The notes under the pieces are model-generated. The model saw only the letters and a program-made list of their open reading frames with translations, was not told the DNA's origin and ran no database searches. A DNA stretch of 31,675 nt. It comes from Cribrihabitans_A pelagius. GTDB taxonomy: Bacteria > Pseudomonadota > Alphaproteobacteria > Rhodobacterales > Rhodobacteraceae. The position numbers were made by a program, and so were the translations under genes. Positions 23,100 to 31,549 of the stretch are shown here, piece by piece. The stretch lies in contig NZ_JBMERR010000031.1 in NCBI RefSeq assembly GCF_048820915.1, positions 1-31,675 of the forward strand. The letters run 5' to 3'. How positions within the stretch are numbered: position 1 is the stretch's first letter; each line of letters opens with the position of its first letter.

Positions 23100-23894
23100 T
23101 CAGCCAGGCTCGCCAGGTAAATTCAACCGGTCAACAAGATACGGCAGCCGGGCTTGTGCGGCAGAGACTGCATCTTTGCTGGCTCGCACGCACAACAGCT
23201 CTTCGCCTTCGCCCGCTCTGGCCAGTTCCTGCCCGTTGGGCGCAATGACACAGCTGCCTCCGAAGTAATCCATGCCGTTCTCGCGGCCACAGGAATTCGC
23301 GTAGCAGACAAAGACGCCGTTTTCGAAAGCGCGGGAGGGAATGACTGTATGTGCCACCACTCCCCATTGCGCCCCGAGGGCGGTGGGAACCAGGACAAGC
23401 TCAGCTCCGGCATTGGCAACAGCCCGGAAGGTTTCGGGAAACTCAGCATCGTAGCAGACTAGCGTAGCGGCCTTGAACCCGTTCAGCTCAAACAGCGTAT
23501 AGTTGGAGCCAGGGCGGAAATGATCGGCTTCAAAACCGGGTGGCAGCAGCAGCTTGCGATGAGTTGCCAGACGCGTTCCGTCCTTGCCGATGCAGGAGGC
23601 GGAGTTGTAGAGGCGCCCGTCTGCCTGTTCGGCAAAGCCGTAATGGATGGCCACTCCGCGCGCCCGAGCAAGTCCGGCAATCGCTTGGGCGGATGGTCCG
23701 TCCGAAGTCTCTGCCCAATCCGAAACCCGGCTGCCAATATTGTATCCTGTCAGGAACAGTTCGGGCAGCACCAGCAGATCCGTTTGCCGCCCCTCCAGTC
23801 TGGAAAGGCAGCCCCGCAGCCAGGTCAGCCGCGCCTGCGGACCGTCGAGGTCCGCAGGGCTTTGGGCAACAGCGATGTTCAGGCTGGCAGTCAT
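23100..23894 (-). CDS. Carbon-nitrogen hydrolase (nitrilase superfamily amidase)
   Basis: This is a cytoplasmic hydrolase of the nitrilase superfamily, which splits amides, carbamoyl compounds or nitriles. The 264-residue protein keeps the catalytic triad Glu45 (VLPELFLTG), Lys114 (THRKLLLPP) and Cys147 (LVCYDAEFPE), with the second Glu152. The sequence around Cys (CYDAEFPE) is typical of aliphatic and 5-aminopentanamide-type amidases, more than of true nitrilases. It starts three bases after the M24 gene ends, so it is the last gene of the TRAP operon. The substrate should be linked with that of the M24 protein but cannot be told from sequence. Confidence 0.88.
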   Translation of the reverse strand: MTASLNIAVAQSPADLDGPQARLTWLRGCLSRLEGRQTDLLVLPELFLTGYNIGSRVSDWAETSDGPSAQAIAGLARARGVAIHYGFAEQADGRLYNSASCIGKDGTRLATHRKLLLPPGFEADHFRPGSNYTLFELNGFKAATLVCYDAEFPETFRAVANAGAELVLVPTALGAQWGVVAHTVIPSRAFENGVFVCYANSCGRENGMDYFGGSCVIAPNGQELARAGEGEELLCVRASKDAVSAAQARLPYLVDRLNLPGEPG

Positions 23895-23897
23895 GAA

Positions 23898-25055
23898 TCA
23901 ACCTTTGCTCAGCAGGATTTCGCGGGGGTAGCTGGTGATGTATTCGGTGCCGGTTTCGGTCACCGCAACCGAGTCGCCGATCCGGCCCGCGGTCACGCCG
24001 TCAACCGAGATGCCGCCATCCACCGCAAAGGTCATGCCGGGCTGCAGCACCGTCTTGTCCCCTGCCTTCAGTTCCGGTGCCTCCAAGTAGGCCACACCGA
24101 TCGAGCGGCCAGTGCGGTATCCGGTCTCATAACCGCGTTCGCGGTAGACCTCGTTGGCAGCGGCCGCGACGTCCTCGGCCAGAACGCCCGGGCGCATCGC
24201 TGCTATGGCGGCCTGCTGGGCGGCGATCGCTGCTTCCTGCACGTTACGGGCCTGGTCGGTCACATCACCGATGTGGAACATCCGGTCGAAGCCCAGCTTG
24301 TATTGCTTGAACTGCGCCATGTTGCAGAAGCAGAAATAGACCGGGTCGAATTTCTCGTAAGCTTTGACGCTGGCGCGGCGGTGCACCATCGACGCGTCCT
24401 TGCCGCTTTGCAGGATCTGCAGGTTGTGGATCATCGGTGAGACAAAGCGGTCCCAGCCTTTGGCGGTCAGGAAGGAGGCCGCCTTGCGCGAGCCCGCGTC
24501 GATCACGGCAAGCGCGGATTCAAACTCCTGCGCGCCTTCGCGCAGGCTGTTATGGGCGGCCCCCATCATCGCACCGGCGATCTGGCCTGCTTCCTTCATG
24601 ACGCTGATCTCAAACGGCGACTTGATTGTGCGCATCGCGCCCAGCACCGGCGAGATGTCCTTGAGCGGCACGCCGGAGTAGGCGTCGTCCAGATGGTTGC
24701 GGACAATTGCGGGGATGGTGCCGCGTTCGATCCAGATTTCCTTGGGTTTTTCGCCCAGGACTCCGGTCAGCGCACGGCCCCAGCTGCGCTGGCCGATGTC
24801 CTCCCAGGTCCGCACATCCTCGACCCAGGTCATTTCCGCCACCATCTCGGATTCCATCAGCGGGGTGATGACGACGGGCGCATCTTTGGCGTCGACCACC
24901 AGCATAGTCGGGCGGCCGAACTCAATGCCCAGATAGCCCCAGAACCCGGCCAGATAGGCAATCGAGCTTTCGTCGGTGAACACGGCCTTGGCGATACCCG
25001 CCTGCCGCATGCGGTCTTGCAGGTCGAGTGTGCGTTTCTTGGCTTCATCCAGCAT
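23898..25055 (-). CDS. M24 (creatinase/aminopeptidase-fold) hydrolase without metal ligands
   Basis: The 385-residue protein has the creatinase N-terminal domain (about 5-150) and the pita-bread M24 domain (about 155-380). In metal-dependent members five ligands (Asp, Asp, His, Glu, Glu) are required. Here the matching positions read YFCFCN (first Asp gone), YKLGFDRMFHIG (second Asp is Gly), TGRSIG (His is Arg), GMTFAVDGG (Glu is Asp) and GRIGDSVAV (Glu is Gly). This makes it a metal-free member, like creatinase, acting on a small C-N substrate and not on peptides. It is followed immediately by an amidase and preceded by TRAP genes, so it probably opens or trims the imported compound. Creatinase proper and ectoine hydrolase are possible relatives; neither is shown. 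Confidence 0.85.
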   Translation of the reverse strand: MLDEAKKRTLDLQDRMRQAGIAKAVFTDESSIAYLAGFWGYLGIEFGRPTMLVVDAKDAPVVITPLMESEMVAEMTWVEDVRTWEDIGQRSWGRALTGVLGEKPKEIWIERGTIPAIVRNHLDDAYSGVPLKDISPVLGAMRTIKSPFEISVMKEAGQIAGAMMGAAHNSLREGAQEFESALAVIDAGSRKAASFLTAKGWDRFVSPMIHNLQILQSGKDASMVHRRASVKAYEKFDPVYFCFCNMAQFKQYKLGFDRMFHIGDVTDQARNVQEAAIAAQQAAIAAMRPGVLAEDVAAAANEVYRERGYETGYRTGRSIGVAYLEAPELKAGDKTVLQPGMTFAVDGGISVDGVTAGRIGDSVAVTETGTEYITSYPREILLSKG

Positions 25056-25101
25056 GTGGAGCTTTCCTTCTTATGAGCGTTGAAAGGCGGGGGCTGGCAA
25101 A

Positions 25102-26397
25102 TCAGTCCAGCAGTCCCGGCAGGAACAAGGCCACCGGCGGCACGAAGGTCACGATCAGGACCATCGGCAAATGCCCCAGCAGCAGGAACTTCATCGTCGG
25201 GCCGGCATAGACCGCCAGAGGCTGGCGGGTAACACCCCCGGCCATGTAGAGGAGCGGCGCGCAGGGCGGGGAGATATTGCCAAGCCCCAGATTGGTGCCG
25301 ACGATGGCGGCAAAGTGGATCGGGTCCAGGCCGATTTTCTGGGTAACCGGCAGCAGGATGATGGCTGCCAGCACGCCGCCGGAGACGTCATCAATGATCA
25401 TGCCCATGATCAAAAGCAGCAGGTTGATCAGCAAGAGGATGACGATCTTGTTCTCGGAGATTGTGAGCAGCAGATCGGCAAACTGCGTCGGCACCTTGGC
25501 CAGCACCATGCCGCGGCTCATCACGAAGAGGAAGAACAGCACCATCAGGATCGCGCCGGTCAGCCGCGCCGCCTCGACAGTGGAGCTAAAGAGCATCTGC
25601 ATCGGCAGCGAGCGGTAGATCGCAATGCCCACGATCAGCGTATAGACCAGCGCCACGGCGCCTGCCTCGGTCGGGGTGGCGATGCCGCTGTAGATGCCGC
25701 CCAGAACGATCACCGGCATGATGATCGCGAGGCTGGCCTTCTTGCCGGTGTCTGCGGCCTCGGCCATGGTCTCTCGCAGGGGCAGCCTGGGGGCGGTGGT
25801 GATGGTGGTGTTGTTGCGCAGGAAGAAGAAGTTCAGCCCGCAGTAAATCAGCGCCAGCAGCACGCCCGGCCCCATGGTGGCGAGGAAGCATTTGGCGACC
25901 GACTCACGGATCGCGATGGCAAAGACAATCATCGGGATCGACGGCGGGATCATCAGCGCCAGCACCGAGGACACCGCCACCAGCGCGGTGGCATGGCCCG
26001 GCGGATAGCCCTCCTTGATCATCCGCGGCACCATGATCTTGCCAATCGCGGCAATGGCAGCCGAGGCACTGCCGGAGATCGCGCCGAACAGCGCGCAGGT
26101 GATGACGGTCACCGCCCCCAGACCGCCCTTGGTGCGGCCGACAAAGGAGTTCACGAAGTTCAGGAGCCGCTCGGAAATGCCGGAGGCCCCCATCAGCGTG
26201 CCCGACAGGATGAACAGCGGGATCGCCAGCAGCGAGAAGGCGCTGACCTGGGAATAGCCGTAGCCGGCATGGAAGGAGATATTGGTGCCCGACATCAGCC
26301 CGTAGCCAAGTGCGCCTGCGCCAAAGGCAAAGCCGACGGGCACTTCGATCAGCAGCAGGAAGATGATGGCCAGGAAGGCAATGAGGAAGAAGGTCAT
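25102..26397 (-). CDS. dctM: TRAP transporter large permease (DctM)
   Basis: This is the large membrane subunit of a tripartite ATP-independent periplasmic transporter, which drives uptake with a sodium gradient. The 431-residue protein has about 12 hydrophobic segments. It starts MTFFLIAFLAIIFLLLIEVPVGFAFG and contains SGSASAAIAAIGKIMVPRMIKEGYPPGHATALVAVSS and a late TNLGLGNISPPCAPLLY, both typical of DctM. It is four bases after dctQ and 46 bases before the M24 gene. The specific solute is unknown. Confidence 0.94.
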   Translation of the reverse strand: MTFFLIAFLAIIFLLLIEVPVGFAFGAGALGYGLMSGTNISFHAGYGYSQVSAFSLLAIPLFILSGTLMGASGISERLLNFVNSFVGRTKGGLGAVTVITCALFGAISGSASAAIAAIGKIMVPRMIKEGYPPGHATALVAVSSVLALMIPPSIPMIVFAIAIRESVAKCFLATMGPGVLLALIYCGLNFFFLRNNTTITTAPRLPLRETMAEAADTGKKASLAIIMPVIVLGGIYSGIATPTEAGAVALVYTLIVGIAIYRSLPMQMLFSSTVEAARLTGAILMVLFFLFVMSRGMVLAKVPTQFADLLLTISENKIVILLLINLLLLIMGMIIDDVSGGVLAAIILLPVTQKIGLDPIHFAAIVGTNLGLGNISPPCAPLLYMAGGVTRQPLAVYAGPTMKFLLLGHLPMVLIVTFVPPVALFLPGLLD

Positions 26398-26401
26398 GAC
26401 G

Positions 26402-27007
26402 TCAGTCTCCGCCCTGTCCGGTCAGCAGCGCGCGCGCTTCCAGAAAGAATTGCATAACCAGGTAAAGGATCATCAGCGCAAAGCCGGATATCATGCTGAA
26501 ATCCCAGATGTATTTGGGCAGGCGCATGTAGGTGCTCTTGCGGTTCAGGGAGAGGTTGTAGGACGCGAAATCCCAAGCAAACCAGGCGAAAACCGCAACC
26601 GTCGCCAGACAGCACAGAGTTCCGAACAGGCGCACCGAAAGCAGCGTCTTGCGGTTCCGCGTCAGGAGCGTCAGCACGCCGCCCTCGATGTGGTCGCGCT
26701 CGCGGGTGCAATAGGCCATGCCGATGAAATAGATCCACAGGGCCAGCATCGGTGCCAGCTCCTCGATCCCCAGAAAGGGCGAGGCGATCACGTAGCGCAT
26801 GAATACCTGTGCGGCCATCAGCAGCCCCAGAGCGATCATGGCCGCGAACAGAACCACCCGCATCAGCAGGGCTATCCTGTCCTCGATGGCATAGAACCCG
26901 CTCAGGCCGCGATAGACCGGTCCAGCTGGATCACTGCCCGCTGGCATGATCGGCTCCGTGCTCAGGACCTTGTCCAGACTGCCGGTGTGTAAAAGCTCTT
27001 TGGTCAC
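26402..27007 (-). CDS. dctQ: TRAP transporter small permease (DctQ)
   Basis: This is the small four-helix membrane subunit that pairs with DctM. The 201-residue protein has hydrophobic segments at about 47-70, 85-100, 125-145 and 165-185. The pattern VFMRYVIASPFLGIEELAPMLALWIYFIGMAY is the DctQ signature (RYVxxxxxxWxEE in most members, here with IEE). The N-terminal 35 residues are non-hydrophobic and somewhat longer than usual, so a later start is possible, but no better ribosome site is evident. It lies between dctP and dctM. Confidence 0.9.
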   Translation of the reverse strand: MTKELLHTGSLDKVLSTEPIMPAGSDPAGPVYRGLSGFYAIEDRIALLMRVVLFAAMIALGLLMAAQVFMRYVIASPFLGIEELAPMLALWIYFIGMAYCTRERDHIEGGVLTLLTRNRKTLLSVRLFGTLCCLATVAVFAWFAWDFASYNLSLNRKSTYMRLPKYIWDFSMISGFALMILYLVMQFFLEARALLTGQGGD

Positions 27008-27067
27008 GCGCCGTCCTCCTCGGGCTGGTGCTATGCCCGGACCGCTGCCCGGGCACCGGGATGCGGA

Positions 27068-28072
27068 TCAGTTGCCGCCAGCGGCAGCCTTGATCTGGCC
27101 CATTACTTCGGCGCCGATGATCTGTTCCATGTAGGGGTATTCGACCGCGGTCACCTGCTGGCGGTAAGCGTCCAACTGCTCTGGCGTCAGCTCGACAACC
27201 TCGATGCCGGCCTCTTTCATCTGGGCAAACCACTTGGGGCTTTCGGCCTCGGCGTTCTCCCAGGCCCAGGCCACCGCTTCATCCGCGGCGGTGCGGATCC
27301 AGCCCTGCTGCTCTTCGCTCAGGCTGTCGAACCAGCGCTTGTTGGCGGTCCAGAAGGTATGCTCGAAGTTCTCGCGGGTGAAGACGTAGGCGCTGACCAC
27401 ATCCTTGAACAGCAGCACCTCGGACGGCGGCGAATAGGCACGGCCGTCGATGGCGCCGGTTTGCAGGGCTGTATGCACCTCGCTGAAGGCCATCGGCACC
27501 GGAGCAAACCCGGTGGCCTTGTAGCGCTCGATCGCCATCGGCATGCCAGGCACCCGCATCTTGAACCCTTCAGCCTCCTCCGGGAAGCTGGTCGGCACCT
27601 CGACCCCCTTGCGCACCACAAATCCGGTAAAGTCGGTCGGGATCGTGCCCAGCAGCACCATGCCCAAATCGTTCATGATGCCGTCATAGACTCCGTTCAT
27701 CACCGAGCCCGGACCATAGACCTTGCGCCCGGTGTCCCAGTCCCTGGCGACATAGCCGAGCACGGAAACGTCCCAGCGCGGGTCCAGTTCGGAATGGTTC
27801 CAGGACATCGTCATCTGCACCGCGCCCTGCGATACCTGCTCGACGATCGAGGTCCAGTCCCCAAGGTCGCCGCCCGGATGGTAGTCGACTTTCAGCTCCC
27901 CTCCGGACAGCTCGTCCAGCCGCGCCGAGAAGCGCTCGGATACCTGATGGAAGATGTGCTGGGTGTCCATCACATGGCCCAGAATGATGTCTTCGGCCTG
28001 CGCTGCTGGCAGCGTGGCAGCCAGCACGCCTGCGGCTGCGGCACCCGCTTTGATAAATGTTGCGATCCCCAC
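27068..28072 (-). CDS. dctP: TRAP transporter solute-binding protein (DctP)
   Basis: DctP is the periplasmic binding protein that delivers the solute to DctQM. The 334-residue precursor has a signal peptide (residues 1-26, ending PAAQA|EDI). It keeps the family marks HIFHQVSERFSARLDELSGG, a PGGDLG stretch, the binding-site region FKMRVPGMPMAIERYKATGFAPVPMAFSEVHTALQTGAIDG, and a C-terminal helical part. The conserved Arg in MRVPG normally salt-bridges a carboxylate, so the solute should carry a carboxyl group. It is the first gene of a five-gene operon (dctP-dctQ-dctM-M24-amidase), and its promoter overlaps a GntR-type operator. Confidence 0.93.
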   Translation of the reverse strand: MGIATFIKAGAAAAGVLAATLPAAQAEDIILGHVMDTQHIFHQVSERFSARLDELSGGELKVDYHPGGDLGDWTSIVEQVSQGAVQMTMSWNHSELDPRWDVSVLGYVARDWDTGRKVYGPGSVMNGVYDGIMNDLGMVLLGTIPTDFTGFVVRKGVEVPTSFPEEAEGFKMRVPGMPMAIERYKATGFAPVPMAFSEVHTALQTGAIDGRAYSPPSEVLLFKDVVSAYVFTRENFEHTFWTANKRWFDSLSEEQQGWIRTAADEAVAWAWENAEAESPKWFAQMKEAGIEVVELTPEQLDAYRQQVTAVEYPYMEQIIGAEVMGQIKAAAGGN

Positions 28073-28133
28073 GAAGGTTTCCTCCCTGTTCGTGTTTCAG
28101 TCGCGGCTCGAATCGACATTCCAGCCCAATAAT

Positions 28134-28163
28134 TTGCTATGCTGTATACAGCTAGTCAGTCAA
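28134..28163 (-). promoter_or_regulatory. dctP promoter with GntR-type operator TGTATACA
   Basis: On the minus strand TTGACT (28158-28163) is a good -35; a weak -10 (TAGCAA or ATAGCA) follows at 17-18 bp spacing. The 12-bp perfect palindrome GCTGTATACAGC (28141-28152) lies in the spacer between them. TGTATACA is the core site of many FCD-type GntR repressors, so binding there would block polymerase. The GntR protein at 29038 is the likely binder, acting on both the TRAP operon and the divergent gene at 28238. Confidence 0.65.
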
Positions 28164-28237
28164 TACTTGTTTCTAGGGCCGGAATAGGCTAGTTTCTGGA
28201 CCTGCTGCATGCATCAGGTGAAATTCAAGGAGCGAAG

Positions 28238-28963
28238 ATGTTTGATAAAGGCCGCCACCACCGGGCAAAGATCGGCTTTGTCCTGCTGGCCACCGAACAG
28301 ACGATCGAGGATGACATGTTCCAGCTGCGCCCCGACGGTGTCGGGCTGCACTTCGCCCGCGCCTGGATCGGCGACAGCATCACCATCGACAGCCTCAGCC
28401 GCCATGCGGAGGATCTGGCCCGCGCCGCCTCAACCCTGCTGCCGGACGGCAGCCTGGATGTGATCTGCTACGGCTGCACTTCGGGCAGCCTGGTGATTGG
28501 TGAAGACCGCGTCGCTGCCGAATTGGCCAAGGGCGCCCCGTTCGCCAAGCCCACAAGCCTGATCACCGCGGTGATTGAAGCGCTGAGTGCGGTCGGGGCA
28601 AGACGGCTTGCCGTCGCCACGCCCTACTTGGATGAAATCAATGAGCAGGAGGCCCAATACCTTGAAACCGCGGGATTCCGGGTCACGCAGATCAGGGGGC
28701 TGCAACTGGAAAAAGACAGCGCCATGATCCGCGTCAGCCCGGAATATCTGGCGGAATTTGCCAAACAGGCAGACACGCCGGACAGCGACGCGCTGTTCAT
28801 CAGTTGCGGAGCCTTGCGGTCGCTTGAGATTGTAGACCATCTGGAGCAGCAGCTGGGCAAGCCGGTCATTTGCTCCAATCAGGCGATGATGTGGCATGTC
28901 TTGCGCCTGGCTGGGCTGAAGGACCGGATTGAAGGGTACGGGCGGTTGCTCCGGAACCACTGA
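28238..28963 (+). CDS. Maleate isomerase/arylmalonate decarboxylase-like Asp/Glu racemase superfamily protein
   Basis: The 241-residue protein belongs to the branch of the Asp/Glu racemase superfamily that holds maleate cis-trans isomerase, arylmalonate decarboxylase and EutA-type proteins. Two cysteines sit at the catalytic positions: Cys80 (VICYGCTSGS) and Cys190 (FISCGALRS). The N-terminal KIGFVLLATEQTIEDDMF and the C-terminal VICSNQAMMWHVLRLAG are typical of this branch. The ribosome site (AAGGAG) is good. It is divergent from the TRAP operon and shares the operator region, so it very probably acts on the imported compound or its product. Reaction unknown: isomerisation of a dicarboxylate or racemisation are both possible. 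Confidence 0.87.
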   Translation: MFDKGRHHRAKIGFVLLATEQTIEDDMFQLRPDGVGLHFARAWIGDSITIDSLSRHAEDLARAASTLLPDGSLDVICYGCTSGSLVIGEDRVAAELAKGAPFAKPTSLITAVIEALSAVGARRLAVATPYLDEINEQEAQYLETAGFRVTQIRGLQLEKDSAMIRVSPEYLAEFAKQADTPDSDALFISCGALRSLEIVDHLEQQLGKPVICSNQAMMWHVLRLAGLKDRIEGYGRLLRNH

Positions 28964-29037
28964 AATTGGCTCTTCTTTGCTGCAGACCGCCTTGGTAGTA
29001 CTTCAGGAACCGCAGCCGCTCAGGAAGGGGAGCTTCC

Positions 29038-29736
29038 TTGTCCGCAGATGACATATCTTTGACGCCTCCTGGCTGGGGCGACCGCAAGCCGGGCGTTGAG
29101 GACATCCAGCGTCTGATCCTGAAGCGGATCTGCTTCCTGGAGTACACGCCTGGAGACAGGCTGAAAGAAGCGGAACTGGCCGAAGAGTTTGGTGTCAGCC
29201 GCACGCCGGTGCGCGATGCCATCAGCCGGATCAATCACCTGGGGCTGGTGGAAACCATCAATGGGGTCGGCAATGTGGTGATGGAACTGCCGCCGGAGAA
29301 GATTGCCCATGTCTATGATATGCGCCTGCATCTGGCCTCCCTGATCGGCACAACCGCACCTGTGAAAATCGAGGACAGCCATCTGGAACGGGCCCGGGGA
29401 CTTCTGGAGCAGGCCTATCAGCTCAGCGGGCAAGTCGAATCCCGGCAATATGTCATCGTGAATGACCAGTTGAATACGCTTATCAGCGATCTGATTGGCA
29501 ACTCGGTCCTGCGCTCCTTCTGGACGCAAGCATATTATCAGGCCGCCAGCACATGGCACAGGGTCGTAGACTGCGCCGGAGCGGAAGTGGCGGATGCCCT
29601 GGTTGCTGAGCTGGTAGATCTCGAAAATGCCCTGCTTGAGAAGGACATCCAGGCCGTTGGGTATGTTCAGCGCATTCACATCGGTTATGGCTATGCCCGT
29701 ATCAGGAATTTCCTTTTTAGCGATACGGTCCAATGA
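29038..29736 (+). CDS. GntR-family transcriptional regulator
   Basis: The 232-residue protein has a GntR winged helix-turn-helix at about 20-80 (IQRLILKRICFLEYTPGDRL, EAELAEEFGVSRTPVRDAI, GLVETI) and a helical effector domain of the FCD type, though its middle part is diverged and the usual metal His residues are hard to place. The start is TTG at 29038, well spaced from AAGGGGAG; no in-frame ATG is better. It lies 74 bp after the isomerase-like gene and is probably co-transcribed. The recognition helix SRTPVRDAI is the common type that binds TNGTATACNA-like sites, which agrees with the palindrome at 28141-28152. A 5-bp GC hairpin after the stop is the only terminator candidate. Confidence 0.88.
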   Translation: MSADDISLTPPGWGDRKPGVEDIQRLILKRICFLEYTPGDRLKEAELAEEFGVSRTPVRDAISRINHLGLVETINGVGNVVMELPPEKIAHVYDMRLHLASLIGTTAPVKIEDSHLERARGLLEQAYQLSGQVESRQYVIVNDQLNTLISDLIGNSVLRSFWTQAYYQAASTWHRVVDCAGAEVADALVAELVDLENALLEKDIQAVGYVQRIHIGYGYARIRNFLFSDTVQ

Positions 29737-30275
29737 CGTCCGACCGCAGCGGGCTGTCGCTGGCGCGTGACATCCAAACCATTTATTCAAGCCCCACCGC
29801 AGCGCCGGTCCAGTAGCGCGACGCAGATTTTCAGGCCGTCTCATGCTGCAAGCGCAGAAGAACACCGGTTCGTCTCTCACACCCGGTAAAGTGCAGGTCC
29901 GCTTTTCCCGGGACATGCGCTTTGTCCGAAGACTGCTTCGGTGAAGCGTTTTCGATGCGGGCCGTGGCGTGAGAGTGCGGCTTGGTGCTTTGTTGGCCCG
30001 CGTTGGAAATTCTCCCAAGGTGGAAGCCGCGGTGAGCTGGGACCAGCATAGGGGAAGTGCGCTGACGGTTTGGGCCGGGGCGCAACTGGCGCGCGGCCGG
30101 GAGGGTTGCAGGCATCCGATTCAATACTCAGGCTGCGAAGGAACCACGGATTTGCCGGTGATCGAAACTGCTCTGCTTTCCTTCAGGTTGCGGTCTGAGG
30201 CCCCGGGCCCAAAGCGTGTAGACCGGGCTTGCAGGGACAGCCAGGGAATTGTCAATTTGGTGAATGGGCGTTTCA
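29737..30275. other. Non-coding stretch between GntR gene and IS91 remnant
   Basis: Several frames are open in this stretch, but none has a family resemblance, ribosome site or codon pattern that I can support. A small hairpin (CAGCG...CGCTG, 29747-29762) follows the GntR stop. The right part probably holds the outer end of the IS91 element; I cannot fix its boundary. Confidence 0.4.
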
Positions 30276-31516
30276 TCATGCGGCCTGCTCCCTTGGCGGC
30301 GCGCGGCACATCGGCTTCTGCCCGCGCCGGAAGAACTCGACGATGCGCATCGGGCCGCCGCAGCAGGCGCACGGCTCGCGCAGGGTGAGCGGGACGGTCT
30401 CGTCAGTCTCCTGCGTTTCCTGTTCGGGCGGCGTCTGCGCGAGCAAGTCGCGGATGCGGGTGATAGTGGCTTTGCGGGTGGCGCCGGCCAGCAGGCCGCA
30501 GTGGCGGATGCGGCGGAAACCGCCGGGCAGGACGTGCAGCAGGAACCGGCGGATGAATTCGCCGGTCTTGAGCCGCATCACCTGCATCCGGTTGCCGCGC
30601 TTGATCCGGTAATCCTTCCAGCGGAACGCCACGGTCCCGGCATCTGCGGTGACAAGGCGACGGTTCGAGATCGCCACGCGTTGGGTGTATCGGCTGAGAC
30701 AGGCGCGCCCAGACTCGGGACCGCCGAAGGGCAGTTTGGCGCAGACCACCCATTCGGCCTTGCGGAGCTGGGCGAGGCAGGCGGCAATGGCCACGGGATC
30801 GGCCAGCCCTTCCGGATCGGCGAAGAATTGAAGCTGCTCCGCCTCGTGAAGTGCCGCGCGTCCTTCCAGAAACAGCCGCCGGAACATCCGGGACTGGACG
30901 CGCGCATGCAGGAAGAACCCGGGCTTGCAGGCCGCCCATCGGGTGCCGACCGGCGTCAGTCCTCCTCCGGGGACGATCATGGGGGTGTGCGGATGGTGGG
31001 TCAGCGCCGATCCCGTCGTGTTGAAAACGCGCCTCCGGCACGATGTATGCAGGACGCTGGTCATGCCCGGCCGCGCGCCGGGACGCTTGGGATCGGCCGC
31101 AAGGGTCACGACCGTTTCAGCCGAGGCGCGGAACAAGAGGCTATGGACCGCCTTCTTGCTCCATTGGGCGATGCGGGCGATCCTGGCTGGCAGAGCGAAG
31201 ACGACGGGAAATACTCCACCGGCAACAGATCTTCTGCCCGCGCAGCCATCCAGTCCCGCGCCGCCGGCGCCTGGCGCTTCGGGCAGTGCCGGTTCTTGCA
31301 TGAATTGCAGGCGATGTGGCGGTGGCCGCACTTGCCGCAAGCCGCTGCATGCCCGCCGAGCGCTTCGGTCCGGCAGGCCTCGATCGCCGACATCGCATTT
31401 TGCTGGCTGAGGTTGACTTGCCCGGCATTGGCCCGCCGCCACGCAGGGCCGTATCTCCGGATGATGCCCGCGGTCTCCAGCCTCGGGCGGTGCACCCGGT
31501 CGCCGGGCCGCTCCAT
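30276..31516 (-). pseudogene. IS91-family transposase, frameshifted and missing HUH motif
   Basis: IS91 transposases are HUH/Y2 rolling-circle enzymes. The N-terminal part (start 31516, MERPGDRVHRP, then IIRRYGPAWRR) has the zinc-ribbon AACGKCGHRHIACNSCKNRHCPKRQ. After EYFP the frame is broken near 31208 by an apparent one-base deletion and continues in another frame (VVFALPARIARIAQW). A block of about 12 codons (SCRRRVFNTTGS) is inserted after VLHT. The HUH site, HHPHVHC in relatives, reads HHPHTPM, so the second metal-binding His is gone. The C-terminal part (CLSRYTQRVAISNRRL, RWKDYRIKRGNRMQVM, FIRRFLLHVLPGGFRRIRH) keeps the catalytic Tyr region. It ends at 30276. The element cannot move by itself. 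Confidence 0.85.
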
Positions 31517-31549
31517 GCTTCGCTTCACCGTTTGGTGCTGCAAATTTGG

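Noticed and set aside
25171..26457. Plus-strand open frame opposite dctM
   Set aside because: Composition (Gln, His, Arg, Asp rich) is the mirror of a membrane protein gene.
29831..30388. Several overlapping open frames in both directions near 30 kb
   Set aside because: They have no ribosome site, no family motif and mutually overlapping frames in a GC-rich non-coding stretch.
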